Part shown: piece after piece, positions 19,604-30,914 of the stretch
Position numbering within the stretch: position 1 is the first letter of the stretch
Layout of the letters: each line of letters begins with the position of its first letter
Assembly (NCBI GenBank): GCA_024709955.1
Contig: JANJVS010000031.1
Coordinates: 1 to 41,716 of the forward strand
DNA from: Rhodocyclaceae bacterium
Lineage (GTDB): Bacteria; Pseudomonadota; Gammaproteobacteria; Burkholderiales; Rhodocyclaceae
Direction of reading: 5' to 3'
DNA: 41,716 bases
Notes under the pieces: model-generated
The model's input: the letters and a program-made list of their open reading frames with translations, nothing else
Told to the model about the DNA's origin: nothing
Database searches by the model: none
Translations under genes and position numbers: made by a program

Positions 19604-21796
19604 CTAGACGCCGCCGCGCGCCGTGGCGTTTTCGCGGCGACGATGGGCGAACACCGCCGGCAGGGCCAGCAGCACGAGCACGGCGACAGCCGTCAGCAGG
19701 GGCCAGAACACCGGCTTGTTCCAGCGCGCGCGCGCCTCCGCACGCAAGGCGGCGTCGATGCGCTGATACTTGAGGGTGTTGTTGCCTACCTTGCTGGGCT
19801 TGCGGTTCTTCAGCCAGGCGTGGCGCAGGCTGTAATCTTTCGGGTGGAAGCCCCAGACCCAGGGAGTGTCCTCGTGCAGGATCGCCAGCATGCGATCGAT
19901 GAGCGCCTGGCGTTCGGGAGAATTGTCCATGGCCTGCATCTGCTCGAACAGCCGGTCGTATTGCGGATTGGCGTAGTTCGCCGCATTCTGTCCGGCATGA
20001 CTGCCCTTGCCCTGAGGACCGTAGAGCAGGAAGAGGAAATTCTCCGGATCGGGATAGTCGGCGTTCCAGCCGAAATAGAACAGCTGCACCGCTCCCTTGC
20101 GGATCTTTTCCTGGAAGCGGTTGTAGTCGGTGCTGCGCACCACGAGCTGCACGTCGATTTTCTTGAACTGCTTGTTTAGCCAGTCGATACGCGCCTTGGC
20201 GCCGACGCCGGTCCCGGTGGTGTCGAGATTGATCACCAGGGGCTCGCCGCTGCGGGCATGGCGCCCGTTCGGCCAGCCCGCCTCCGCCAGCAGGCGCTTG
20301 GCGACGGCGATGTCCTTGCGGCGCGGCCCATCGGGTGTCCAGTCGTAGACAACGGGATTGAGCCCGGCGCGCCCCTCCCGATAACCGAAGATGCCGGGCG
20401 GGATCGGACTCTGCGCCGCGATGCCGCGGCCGTTCATGAAGATTGAGATGAACTCCTCCTGGTCGATGGCGATGGCGATGGCCTGCCGCAGCTTGCGCGC
20501 CGCTTCGCCAGCGCCGCCGACGAGGGGATCGAGCATGTTGAAGCCCATGTAGAAGGTACTGGTCGCCACCGACGTGGACAACGTGATGCCCTGCTCCCGC
20601 ATCGCCGGTGTCAGCGAAACCTCGCCGCCGCTGCCGACCTGTACCGCCTGATCGAAAGAATCCGAGGCGATGCCCGAGGCGTCGTAATAACCCTGCAGGA
20701 ACTTGTTCCAGTAGGGAATCTGCTCCTTCTCGCGGGCGAACACCACCTTATCGATGAAGGGCAGCGGCTCGCCGCAGTCGGCGAGCAGGCCCGCGGCGCG
20801 ATCCTCGTCCTCCCCCTCGCACGGATAGGTCTCGCCACGGAAGTTCGGATTGCGCTGCAGCACCATGCGCGCGTTCGGATTATTTTCCATCAGCATGTAG
20901 GGACCGGTGCCGACCGGATACCAGTCGAGGGTCAGGTTCCGTTCGGCCATGCCAGGCTGGCTGTGGAACTTGTCCGCCTCCCAGGGCATCGGCGCGAAGA
21001 AGGGCATCGTCAGCCAATAGAGGAACTGCGGGTATTTGCCCTTGATGCGGATGCGATAGGTATGGCGATCGAGCGCCGCGACGCCCGCGAGCTTCGCCTC
21101 GCGCAGGTCGAGCCAGCCGGCGCACCGTCCCGCCGGCGCCGACTTTTCGCCGGCGGCGCAGTCGGCCGCTTGCGCTTGCAGCTCCTGCCCCAGCTCGTTC
21201 AGGCCGACGACATATTCGGCCATCAGGCCGAAGATCGGCGAGTGCAGGCGCGGATGCGCGAGCCGCTTGATGCCGTAGACATAGTCGTCGGCGGTCAGCT
21301 CGCGCGTATCGGTGCGCGGAAAATCGGCGAGCGCATGCTTGTCCGCCAGTTGGGCGGGAGTGAGCGCGTGGTAGAGATGGCCGCCATCCTCGGCGCGCGC
21401 GAAGGCCGGATGCGGCTGGTAGCGAATGCCCGGCTTGATGGCGATCAGGTAATCGGTGAAGGCGATGCGCGCGGGATCCGCGTGCGCGGGCAAGGGGTGC
21501 CCTTGGGCATCCAGATAGCGCGGCTGCGGCACGGCCCGCGCCGTCGCCGGGATCAGTTCGTAGGGGCGCCGCAGATAGTGATACTGCAGCGGCGGCTCGT
21601 AGATCTGCGCCGTGAAGGCGATTTCGTCCTCGCTGTAGGACTGCACCGGATCAAGGTGCTTGGGGCGTTCCGTAAACGCCGTATAGAGAATGTTGCCGCC
21701 TCGCTCCGCGGCCGGATACGGATCGTTCCAGGCGGAACCGCAGCCCGTCAGCAGCAGCGCCAGAGCGGCGTAAAGAGATATCGGAAATCCGCGCAT
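19604..21796 (-). CDS. Oligopeptide-type ABC substrate-binding lipoprotein, orphan
   Basis: This 730-residue family 5 (DppA/OppA-like) solute-binding protein starts with a lipoprotein signal whose lipobox is LLTGC (Cys19). Family features include the region FTERPKHLDPVQSYSEDE, WYPVGTGPYML, the long lobe-closing segment near 510-640, and IDRMLAILHEDTPWVWGFHP. It is larger than usual and, unusually, ends in a membrane helix (PVFWPLLTAVAVLVLLALPAVFAHRRR), so it would be tethered at both ends. No permease or ATPase gene is adjacent: ubiG lies downstream and fabI is divergent. Residues 217-225 (EKSAPAGRC) are encoded by a dispersed repeat copy. Ligand unknown. Confidence 0.88.
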   Translation of the reverse strand: MRGFPISLYAALALLLTGCGSAWNDPYPAAERGGNILYTAFTERPKHLDPVQSYSEDEIAFTAQIYEPPLQYHYLRRPYELIPATARAVPQPRYLDAQGHPLPAHADPARIAFTDYLIAIKPGIRYQPHPAFARAEDGGHLYHALTPAQLADKHALADFPRTDTRELTADDYVYGIKRLAHPRLHSPIFGLMAEYVVGLNELGQELQAQAADCAAGEKSAPAGRCAGWLDLREAKLAGVAALDRHTYRIRIKGKYPQFLYWLTMPFFAPMPWEADKFHSQPGMAERNLTLDWYPVGTGPYMLMENNPNARMVLQRNPNFRGETYPCEGEDEDRAAGLLADCGEPLPFIDKVVFAREKEQIPYWNKFLQGYYDASGIASDSFDQAVQVGSGGEVSLTPAMREQGITLSTSVATSTFYMGFNMLDPLVGGAGEAARKLRQAIAIAIDQEEFISIFMNGRGIAAQSPIPPGIFGYREGRAGLNPVVYDWTPDGPRRKDIAVAKRLLAEAGWPNGRHARSGEPLVINLDTTGTGVGAKARIDWLNKQFKKIDVQLVVRSTDYNRFQEKIRKGAVQLFYFGWNADYPDPENFLFLLYGPQGKGSHAGQNAANYANPQYDRLFEQMQAMDNSPERQALIDRMLAILHEDTPWVWGFHPKDYSLRHAWLKNRKPSKVGNNTLKYQRIDAALRAEARARWNKPVFWPLLTAVAVLVLLALPAVFAHRRRENATARGGV
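21122..21147 (-). repeat. 26-bp dispersed repeat, copy in binding-protein gene
   Basis: On the minus strand it reads AAAAGTCGGCGCCGG then CGGGACGGTGC, differing from the tyrA copy at a single base. It encodes EKSAPAGRC in the same frame as in tyrA, between a Cys-containing stretch (QAADCAAG) and CAGWLDL. Confidence 0.85.
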
Positions 21797-21822
21797 GGCG
21801 GCAAGTGTAATGTAATCGCGGC

Positions 21823-21828
21823 TATAAT
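21823..21828 (+). promoter_or_regulatory. fabI: Likely -10 element of fabI
   Basis: A perfect TATAAT lies 38 bp before the fabI start codon in the 70-bp divergent spacer. No good -35 is visible at 16-18 bp. A strong ribosome site (AGGGAGGA) follows at about 21853-21860. Confidence 0.55.
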
Positions 21829-21866
21829 CCCGCGTTCGATTTGGATGGATTTAGGGAGGATTCACC

Positions 21867-22679
21867 ATGGGCTTTCTCGCCGGCAAACGCATTCTGATCA
21901 CCGGCCTCTTGTCGAATCGATCCATCGCTTACGGCATCGCCAAGGCATGCCATCGCGAGGGCGCGCAACTCGCCTTCACCTATCAGAACGAACGCTTCCT
22001 CGAGCGCATCGCCAAATTCGCCGGCGAGTTCGACAGCGACATGGTCTATCAGATGGACGTCGCCGACGACGCCCAGATCGATGCGGTATTCCAGGGATTG
22101 GCGACGCGCTGGGAAGGCCTCGACGGCCTGGTGCATTCGATCGCCTATGCCCCGAACGATGCCATCGAAGGCGACTTTCTCGATGGCATTTCCCGCGATG
22201 CCTTCCGCATCGCCCACGAAATATCCTCCTACAGCTTCCCGGCGCTCGCCAAGGCCGCCCGCCCGCTGCTGCTCAAGGGCAGCAACCCCTCCCTGGTCTG
22301 CCTCTCCTACCTGGGCGCGGAGCGCACCATGCCAAACTACAACACCATGGGACTCGCCAAGGCGAGCCTGGAAGCGGCCACGCGCTACCTGGCCTTCTGC
22401 CTCGGTCCGCAAGGCATCCGCGCCAACGCCGTTTCCGCCGGTCCGATCAAGACGCTCGCCGCCTCGGGCATCGGCAATTTCGGCAAGCTGCTGGCCTACA
22501 ACGCCCACCACGCACCGCTACGTCGCAACGTCACCATCGAGGAAGTCGGCAATGCCACGGCCTTCTTGCTGTCCGACCTGGCCAGCGGCATCACCGGCGA
22601 AATCCTCTACGTCGACGGTGGCACCCACACCACGGCGATGGGGAACGCCGACCCCCTGCCCGGCTCGAACGGTCAGTAA
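21867..22679 (+). CDS. fabI: Enoyl-[acyl-carrier-protein] reductase (NADH)
   Basis: The 270-residue FabI reduces trans-2-enoyl-ACP in the last step of fatty acid elongation. It begins [26 protein letters not shown] with the FabI-type cofactor loop, and has [10 protein letters not shown] near residues 91-100. The catalytic Tyr-x6-Lys is seen as [24 protein letters not shown], followed by [17 protein letters not shown]. It is preceded by a strong ribosome site and followed by a terminator, so it is probably a single-gene unit. This is the triclosan- and isoniazid-class target enzyme; nothing unusual is seen in the active site. Confidence 0.96.
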   Translation: MGFLAGKRILITGLLSNRSIAYGIAKACHREGAQLAFTYQNERFLERIAKFAGEFDSDMVYQMDVADDAQIDAVFQGLATRWEGLDGLVHSIAYAPNDAIEGDFLDGISRDAFRIAHEISSYSFPALAKAARPLLLKGSNPSLVCLSYLGAERTMPNYNTMGLAKASLEAATRYLAFCLGPQGIRANAVSAGPIKTLAASGIGNFGKLLAYNAHHAPLRRNVTIEEVGNATAFLLSDLASGITGEILYVDGGTHTTAMGNADPLPGSNGQ

Positions 22680-22697
22680 GCTTCTGACCAAGCCAAG

Positions 22698-22732
22698 AAA
22701 AAATGGCGCCGTATCGCGGCGCCATTTTTTTT
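22698..22732. terminator. Bidirectional terminator between fabI and ppiD
   Basis: AAAAAATGGCGCC and GGCGCCATTTTTTT pair across a 7-base loop. The A-run and T-run on either side allow termination in both directions for the convergent fabI and ppiD. Confidence 0.92.
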
Positions 22733-22753
22733 GCTGCCCGCTCGCGGGTACCG

Positions 22754-24652
22754 CTACTTGCGCTCGAGCGCGGCGTTGTTGATCGTCACGGGATAGCGCT
22801 GGCGCAAGGCCGCCAGCCAGCCGACCAGTTCCTCCTGGGCGGTCACCTGGTTGTATTGCTGACGCAAGGCCTGGGCGCGCGGAGCCGCGGTGGCATCGCC
22901 CTCGTCGAAAGGTTTGACCTTGGCGATCCGGTACAGGGCATAACCGCCCGGCACCTTCGCACCGACGTAGGCCGGCAAAGCTTGCACCGAAGCGGCGAAT
23001 ATCGCATCGCGCGCCTCGGGTGCCAGGGCCGGCGCATGCAGGCGACTCACCGCGCGGGCCTGCCCCCAGGACAGGCTGGATTTCTCGCCCTGCCGCAGCT
23101 TGGCGAGTTCAGCCTGGCCAGCCTCGGCGGCACGGCGCGCGGCGGCCTCGCGGGCCAGCAGCTTCTCGATCGTGCCGGCAACCGTGTCGAATGGCTCCAG
23201 CGCGGCAGGCCGATGCTCGACGACGCGCGCGGCGACAAGGGTGTTCGGATTGACTTCGACGGCCTCCGTGTTGCGCTTGTTGGCAACCGCATCCTCCGCA
23301 AAAATCGCCTGGACCAGCTTCGGATTGGCGAAGGGGGCAGCCGCCTCGCTGCCCTTGACGATCCAGTCGGACTCCTGCACGCTCAGGCCGAACTTTTCAG
23401 CCGCGGGCGCGAGGCTGTCGGGCTGCTCGTAGACGATGTTGCTGAAGCTCTCGGCGGCCTCCGCATATTGCTTGGCGCCCGCCTGGCGCTTCAATTCGGC
23501 GGCGATCTCCCCGCGTACCTCGTCGAGCGGACGGGCGCGCTCCGCGCGCACGCCGGTCAGTTTGATGATGTGGAAGCCGAAATCCGAATGCACCAAGTCG
23601 GAAAGCTGGTTTTCCTGAAGGGAGAAAACCGCATCCTCGAAGGGCTTGACCATCATGCCACGACCGAAGAAACCCAGATCGCCACCCTTTTCGGCGGAGC
23701 CCGGATCCTGGGAATGCTGCTTGGCGAGCTGGGCGAAGTCGGCGGGCTTGGCCTTCAACTGGGCGAGGATCTGCTCCGCCTTGTCGCGTGCCGCCTGCAC
23801 CTCCGCCTCCGGTGCGCCCTTGTCGGCGCGAACCAGGATATGGCTGGCTTGCCGCTGCTCCGGCTGCTTGTAGCGCGCCTCGTTGGCCTGATACCAAGAC
23901 TTGATCGCTTCGTCGCTGGGTTTGGCATTCTCGATCAGCTTGTCCTGGCTCAGCACGAGATAGGCGACGCGCACCTGTTCGGGCTTCTCGAAGCGCGCCC
24001 GGTTCTCGTCGTAATAGCGCTTGACCGCCGTCGCGTCCGGCTTGCTCTCGCCTAGGTATTGCTCGACGCGCAGCAGCGCCTCGCTGATCTCGCGCTCCTC
24101 CAGTTGGGCCTGCAGCCAGCGGCTGAGCGGCAGATTGCCGCCGACGGCGGCATCGCTGGCAGCCATCATCGCCTGCTGCATCAGCAGATCCTGCCTGACG
24201 CGTGCCTCGAACATCTCGATGCTCATGCCCTGGGCCGCGACGAGCGCCTCATAGCGTTCGCGCGAGAACTTGCCGTTTTCCTGCAGCGCCGGCACCGCGG
24301 TGATGAAGCTCGCCAGTTGCTCGTCGCCCACCACCATCCCCGACTTGGCGGCATGCAAGGCCAGCAGGCGCTGATTGACGAGATTCTGCAGCACGCCGCG
24401 CCGCATTTCCGGATTATCGAGGAGCTCCGGATTGACGTTGCCGCCCAACTGTGGCCGCAGCCGCTCCTGCTGCTCACGCAAGGCCTCCTGGAATTCTCCC
24501 AGGGGAATCGGCGTTCCGCCCACCGTCGCCACGGCTCCCGCGTCGCCGGGTGCATTCACGTAGGACTCGACGCCCCACAGGGCAAACGGCAGCACGATCA
24601 CCGCCAGCACAATCTGGATGAATTTTTTATTGTTGCGAACTAGATCGAACAT
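22754..24652 (-). CDS. ppiD: Periplasmic folding chaperone PpiD (SurA-N and parvulin domains)
   Basis: The 632-residue protein has an N-terminal membrane anchor (KFIQIVLAVIVLPFALWGVESYV), a SurA-N-like chaperone domain, and one parvulin domain around residues ~265-360 (ASHILVRADKG, FAQLAKQHSQDPGSAEKGGDLGFFGRGMMVKPFEDAVF, FGFHIIKLTGV). A long C-terminal chaperone region follows. It assists folding of secreted proteins near the Sec translocon. The start at 24652 gives the standard MFDLVRNNKKFIQ; the longer open frame upstream would run through the tRNA-Val gene and its terminator. It is the last gene of the tig-clpP-clpX-lon-ppiD neighbourhood. Confidence 0.95.
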   Translation of the reverse strand: MFDLVRNNKKFIQIVLAVIVLPFALWGVESYVNAPGDAGAVATVGGTPIPLGEFQEALREQQERLRPQLGGNVNPELLDNPEMRRGVLQNLVNQRLLALHAAKSGMVVGDEQLASFITAVPALQENGKFSRERYEALVAAQGMSIEMFEARVRQDLLMQQAMMAASDAAVGGNLPLSRWLQAQLEEREISEALLRVEQYLGESKPDATAVKRYYDENRARFEKPEQVRVAYLVLSQDKLIENAKPSDEAIKSWYQANEARYKQPEQRQASHILVRADKGAPEAEVQAARDKAEQILAQLKAKPADFAQLAKQHSQDPGSAEKGGDLGFFGRGMMVKPFEDAVFSLQENQLSDLVHSDFGFHIIKLTGVRAERARPLDEVRGEIAAELKRQAGAKQYAEAAESFSNIVYEQPDSLAPAAEKFGLSVQESDWIVKGSEAAAPFANPKLVQAIFAEDAVANKRNTEAVEVNPNTLVAARVVEHRPAALEPFDTVAGTIEKLLAREAAARRAAEAGQAELAKLRQGEKSSLSWGQARAVSRLHAPALAPEARDAIFAASVQALPAYVGAKVPGGYALYRIAKVKPFDEGDATAAPRAQALRQQYNQVTAQEELVGWLAALRQRYPVTINNAALERK

Positions 24653-24666
24653 GGTGCCGCCTTCCA

Positions 24667-24694
24667 AGAAAAAAGGCGAACCGCAGTTCGCCTT
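24667..24694 (-). terminator. Terminator after tRNA-Val
   Basis: On the minus strand AAGGCGAAC and GTTCGCCTT form a 9-bp stem with a 4-base loop followed by a T-run, just downstream of the tRNA and before ppiD. Confidence 0.85.
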
Positions 24695-24748
24695 GTGTAT
24701 CGCTTCGGGACTCCCCGCAACAGCCGGATGCGGGCAATCGATCAAATC

Positions 24749-24824
24749 TGGTGGGTGCTGAGGGGTTCGAACCCCCGACATTCGCCTTGTAAGGGCGACG
24801 CTCTACCAACTGAGCTAAGCACCC
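24749..24824 (-). tRNA. tRNA-Val (anticodon TAC)
   Basis: The minus strand folds as a 76-base tRNA. The acceptor is GGGTGCT pairing with AGCACCC, the D arm starts TTAGCTCAGTTGGTAGAGC, the anticodon loop is CTTACAA (TAC), the T arm is GGGGGTTCGAACCCC, and CCA is encoded. It sits between lon and ppiD. Confidence 0.97.
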
Positions 24825-24864
24825 GTGCACTACCGCACGGCAAGGCACAGCCGCAAGGCTGCGG

Positions 24865-24870
24865 ATTCTA
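24865..24870 (-). promoter_or_regulatory. Possible -10 of the tRNA-Val gene
   Basis: TAGAAT on the minus strand lies 40 bases before the tRNA. An inverted repeat with a small loop (CAGCC/GGCTG) follows it. The -35 is weak; the tRNA may also be transcribed from lon. Confidence 0.35.
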
Positions 24871-24913
24871 CCAAAGCATTCGCCCTTGCGTGCCCTGTCG
24901 TACGCCTCTTCAC

Positions 24914-27349
<2,436 letters not shown>

Positions 27350-27386
27350 GGACGCATCCTCTCTTGATTAGCCTCGTGGTTCCCAC

Positions 27387-27412
27387 ATGGGGACGCGGCC
27401 TGGGGATTCAAG
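27387..27412 (-). promoter_or_regulatory. lon: Sigma-32 (RpoH) type promoter of lon
   Basis: On the minus strand CTTGAA (27412-27407), a 14-base spacer and CCCCAT followed by GT (27392-27385) match the RpoH consensus CTTGAA-N13-17-CCCCAT. Transcription would start about 30 bases before the lon ATG. A perfect inverted repeat, CCGCTGT-CCC-ACAGCGG, lies immediately upstream at 27413-27429. Confidence 0.8.
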
Positions 27413-27447
27413 CCGCTGTCCCACAGCGGCACGGACGGGATCCGGAA

Positions 27448-28713
27448 TCAGTTGGAGCCGGAAACCTTGGGCTGGTCGGCGTAGATCAGGAGCGGCTGGC
27501 TGCCGGACTCGATCGTGTTCTCGTCGATCACAACCTTGGTCACGTTCGACAGGCTCGGCAGCTCGTACATGGTGTCCAGCAGCACGTTTTCCATGATCGA
27601 ACGCAGGCCACGCGCGCCCGTCTTGCGCTTGATGGCCTTCTTCGCCACCGCCTGCAGCGCGGAAGGACGCACCTCCAATTCGACACCTTCCATGGAAAAA
27701 AGTTTTTGGTACTGCTTGATCAGGGCGTTCTTCGGCTCGATCAGAATTTCCACCAGGGCCGCCTCGTCGAGCTCGGAGAGGACGGCGACCACCGGCAGGC
27801 GGCCGATCAGCTCGGGAATCAGGCCGTACTTGACCAGATCGTCCGGCTCGGCGCTGGCCAGGGTCTTGCTGACGTCCACGCCTTCCTTGCTCTTGACCTC
27901 GGCGCCGAAGCCGATGCCGGATTTCTCCGAACGGCTCTGGATGATCTTGTCGAGGCCGTCGAAGGCGCCGCCGCAGATGAAGAGAATGTTGGCGGTATCG
28001 ACCTGGATGAAATCCTGGTTCGGGTGCTTGCGGCCGCCTTGGGGCGGCACCGCGGCGACGGTGCCCTCGATGAGTTTGAGCAGCGCCTGCTGCACGCCCT
28101 CGCCGGAAACGTCGCGGGTGATCGAGCGGTTCTCGCTGCGCCGGGAGATCTTGTCGATCTCGTCGATGTAGATGATGCCCTGCTCGGCCTTCTCGGCCTC
28201 GTAGTCGCATTTCTGCAGCAGCTTGGCGATGATGTTCTCGACATCCTCGCCGACGTAGCCCGCCTCGGTCAGCGTCGTCGCGTCGGCGATGACGAAGGGC
28301 ACGTTGAGCAGACGCGCCAGGGTCTGGGCCAGCAGCGTCTTGCCGCAGCCGGTGGGACCAATCAGCAGGATGTTGCTCTTGGCGAGCTCGACCTCGTCCT
28401 TGCTCTTCGGGATGCTGCGCAGCCGCTTGTAATGGTTGTAGACGGCCACGGCAAGAATCTTCTTCGCCTGCTCCTGGCCGATGACGTACTGGTCGAGGAC
28501 GTCGCGGATTTCCGCCGGGATCGGCAGATCGCGCGACGGCTTGCCGGCTTCCTCCGCCGTCGCGTCGTCGCGGATGATGTCGTTGCACAGGTCGATGCAT
28601 TCATCGCAGATGAACACGGACGGACCGGCGATCAGCTTCTTGACCTCGTGCTGGCTCTTGCCGCAGAAGGAGCAGTAGAGCAGCTTTTCCGTACTGCCTT
28701 TCTTATCCGACAT
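27448..28713 (-). CDS. clpX: ATP-dependent Clp protease ATP-binding subunit ClpX
   Basis: The 421-residue AAA+ unfoldase has an N-terminal C4 zinc domain (YCSFCGKSQ and [10 protein letters not shown]), Walker [14 protein letters not shown] near residue 118, Walker [11 protein letters not shown], and the ClpP-docking IGF-type loop in the [11 protein letters not shown] region. It ends with the sensor-2 [20 protein letters not shown]. It selects tagged substrates and feeds them to ClpP. The ATG at 28713 has a good ribosome site (AGGAGAC); a TTG two codons upstream is less likely. It follows clpP by 30 bp. Confidence 0.97.
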   Translation of the reverse strand: MSDKKGSTEKLLYCSFCGKSQHEVKKLIAGPSVFICDECIDLCNDIIRDDATAEEAGKPSRDLPIPAEIRDVLDQYVIGQEQAKKILAVAVYNHYKRLRSIPKSKDEVELAKSNILLIGPTGCGKTLLAQTLARLLNVPFVIADATTLTEAGYVGEDVENIIAKLLQKCDYEAEKAEQGIIYIDEIDKISRRSENRSITRDVSGEGVQQALLKLIEGTVAAVPPQGGRKHPNQDFIQVDTANILFICGGAFDGLDKIIQSRSEKSGIGFGAEVKSKEGVDVSKTLASAEPDDLVKYGLIPELIGRLPVVAVLSELDEAALVEILIEPKNALIKQYQKLFSMEGVELEVRPSALQAVAKKAIKRKTGARGLRSIMENVLLDTMYELPSLSNVTKVVIDENTIESGSQPLLIYADQPKVSGSN

Positions 28714-28743
28714 GGTCAAGTCTCCTCTGGAAATGGCCCGGCA

Positions 28744-29412
28744 TCAGGCCGCGTCGCCACGGCTGGTCAACACCTTGTCGACCAGGCCATATTCGACGGC
28801 GGCGGCGGCCGACAGGAAGTTGTCGCGATCGGTGTCCTGCTCGATGCGCTCGACCGGCTGGCCGGTGTGCTTGGCCAGCATTTCGTTGAGACGCTGCTTC
28901 ATGAAGAGAATTTCCTTGGCGTGAATCTCGATGTCCGAAGCCTGGCCCTGGAACCCGGCCGACGGCTGGTGGATCATCACGCGCGAATTGGGCAGGCAGT
29001 AGCGCTTGCCCTTCTCCCCCGCCGCCAGCAGGAAGGCGCCCATCGAGGCGGCCTGGCCGATGCACAGCGTGGATACGGCCGGCTTGATGAACTGCATGGT
29101 GTCGTAGATCGCCAAGCCCGCAGTGACCGAACCGCCGGGGGAGTTGATGTAGAAGTAGATGTCCTTGTCCGGATTCTCCGATTCGAGGAACAGCAACTGG
29201 GCGACCACCAGGTTGGCGGTGACGTCATTCACCGGCCCGACCAGGAAGATCACGCGCTCCTTCAGCAGGCGCGAGTAGATGTCGTAGGCGCGCTCGCCGC
29301 GGCCGCTGGTCTCGATCACCATCGGCACCATGCCGAGGCCCTGGGTTTCGGGAATTGGGGAGTCGGAAATCATCATGTCAGTAATCTTGTAGGGCGACTG
29401 CCCCTCCATCAT
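28744..29412 (-). CDS. clpP: ATP-dependent Clp protease proteolytic subunit
   Basis: The 222-residue serine protease has the catalytic Ser in [14 protein letters not shown], His in [10 protein letters not shown] and Asp in [21 protein letters not shown]. The mature core begins near [26 protein letters not shown]. The start is uncertain: ATGs at 29412, 29409, 29376 and 29373 all precede the core, and the first overlaps the tig stop codon. I kept the longest form. ClpP forms the chamber that ClpX caps. The tig-clpP-clpX order is standard. Confidence 0.96.
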   Translation of the reverse strand: MMEGQSPYKITDMMISDSPIPETQGLGMVPMVIETSGRGERAYDIYSRLLKERVIFLVGPVNDVTANLVVAQLLFLESENPDKDIYFYINSPGGSVTAGLAIYDTMQFIKPAVSTLCIGQAASMGAFLLAAGEKGKRYCLPNSRVMIHQPSAGFQGQASDIEIHAKEILFMKQRLNEMLAKHTGQPVERIEQDTDRDNFLSAAAAVEYGLVDKVLTSRGDAA

Positions 29413-30731
29413 GCCGCATTACCCATAAGCTCGTCAAAAGCGACTTCCTTATCCGAGACCTTGGCGTTCGCCAGCACCCAGTCGACGACGTTGTTCTCCA
29501 TCGCCAGGGCCTCGGCTTCCGCCAGGCGCTGCGGCTGGCTGTAGTACCAGCGCACGACCTCCTGCGGGTCCTCGAAGGTGGCGGCGAACTCGTCGACGAC
29601 GGCGCGCACCTGGTCGGGCTTGACGTGCAGGTCCTTATCCCTGACCAGTTCGGACACGATCAGGCCAAGACGCACGCGCCGGGCGGCCTGCTCGGTGAAC
29701 CAGCTGGCCTCGACCGGCAGGTTCTTCATCTGTGGATTGCGGCCTTCGAGATCGCGGCGGGCGTTGTCGGCCATCTGCTGGGCCTCCACCTGGACCATCG
29801 CCTGGGGCACCTCGATCTGGTTGGTTTCCAGCAGGACATTCATCGCCTGCTCCTTGACGCGGGCGCGCAGGCGCTTGGCGACCTCGCGCTCGAGGTTCGC
29901 GCGCACCTCGGCGCGCATCTTGTCCAGGTCGCCGTCGGCGATGCCCAGCGCGCGCGCGAAGTCGGCGTCCACCGCCGGCAGCTGCGGCGCCTCGACGGAC
30001 TTGATCTTGACGGTGAACTGGACCGTGGTGCCGGCCAGGTCCTTGGCGTGGTAATCCTCGGGGAAGGCCACATCGAAGACCTTTTCCTGACCCTCGCTGA
30101 CTCCTTCGAGAGCTGCCTCGAAGTCGGGCAGCATCATGCCGCCGCCGACAAAGACCGGGTAATCGGTCGCGGTGCCGCCATCGAAGGCCTCGCCGTTCTT
30201 GCGGCCCGTGAAGTCGACCACCAGACGGTCGCCCTTCTCGGAGGGGCGGCCGGCGGTCGCGTAGGTGGTGCGCTGCTTGCGCAGCACTTCGATGGTCTTG
30301 TCGACCTCGGCGTCGCTGACGGTCAGCACGGCGCGCTCGATGGCGTGGCCGCCGATGTCGGCGATCTTGAATTCGGGAAACACCTCGAAGATGGCGGTGA
30401 ATTCCATCTGGCCCTCGGTGCCGGCGGGCTTGGGCTCGATGCGCGGCTGGCCGGCCACGCGCAGGTTCTGCTCGCGCACCGCCTGGCCGAAGGCCTTCTC
30501 GACGGCCGCGCCGATGGCCTCGGAACGCGCCTGGGCGCCGTACATCTGTTCCACCATCTTCATCGGCACCTTGCCGGGACGGAAGCCAGGCAACTTGGCG
30601 TTCTTCGCCATGCGCTTGAGCTGCTGTTCCACCTCGCGGTCGATTTCGGTCAGCGCCACGATCATCTCGATACGGCGCTCCAGCGGGCTGGGCACGGCGG
30701 CGGTTGCGTTGGTTTCCTGAGTCGTTTCCAT
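29409..30731 (-). CDS. tig: Trigger factor
   Basis: The 440-residue ribosome-bound chaperone and prolyl isomerase has an N-terminal ribosome-binding domain with [19 protein letters not shown] (the FRxGKxP signature near residues 50-54), a central FKBP-like domain ([16 protein letters not shown] and [23 protein letters not shown]), and a helical C-terminal chaperone arm with [12 protein letters not shown]. It meets nascent chains at the exit tunnel. It has an AAGGA ribosome site and begins 42 bp after tRNA-Leu. Confidence 0.97.
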   Translation of the reverse strand: METTQETNATAAVPSPLERRIEMIVALTEIDREVEQQLKRMAKNAKLPGFRPGKVPMKMVEQMYGAQARSEAIGAAVEKAFGQAVREQNLRVAGQPRIEPKPAGTEGQMEFTAIFEVFPEFKIADIGGHAIERAVLTVSDAEVDKTIEVLRKQRTTYATAGRPSEKGDRLVVDFTGRKNGEAFDGGTATDYPVFVGGGMMLPDFEAALEGVSEGQEKVFDVAFPEDYHAKDLAGTTVQFTVKIKSVEAPQLPAVDADFARALGIADGDLDKMRAEVRANLEREVAKRLRARVKEQAMNVLLETNQIEVPQAMVQVEAQQMADNARRDLEGRNPQMKNLPVEASWFTEQAARRVRLGLIVSELVRDKDLHVKPDQVRAVVDEFAATFEDPQEVVRWYYSQPQRLAEAEALAMENNVVDWVLANAKVSDKEVAFDELMGNAA

Positions 30732-30773
30732 GAAAAATCCTTGAAATCAAACCTGTGAAAGAATGAGATGGAG

Positions 30774-30858
30774 TGGTGCGAAGGGCGGGACTCGAACCCG
30801 CACAGGTTGCCCCGCTGGAACCTAAATCCAGTGCGTCTACCAATTTCGCCACCCTCGC
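30774..30858 (-). tRNA. tRNA-Leu (anticodon TAG)
   Basis: The minus strand gives an 85-base class II tRNA. The acceptor starts GCGAGGG, the D arm has AAATTGGTAGACGC, the anticodon stem-loop TGGATTTAGGTTCCA reads TAG, a long variable arm follows, the T arm is CGGGTTCGAGTCCCG, and CCA is encoded. Confidence 0.97.
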
Positions 30859-30868
30859 GCGACCGGGC

Positions 30869-30874
30869 ATTCTA
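30869..30874 (-). promoter_or_regulatory. Possible -10 of tRNA-Leu (and tig)
   Basis: TAGAAT on the minus strand lies 10 bases before the tRNA start, a normal distance for a stable RNA promoter. A weak TGGAAT sits 18 bp further upstream. On the plus strand TATACT at 30901-30906 could be the -10 of hpnC, giving an almost leaderless mRNA. Confidence 0.5.
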
Positions 30875-30914
30875 CCGCCGAATTCGACCTCCATTCCACC
30901 TATACTGGCGGCCG

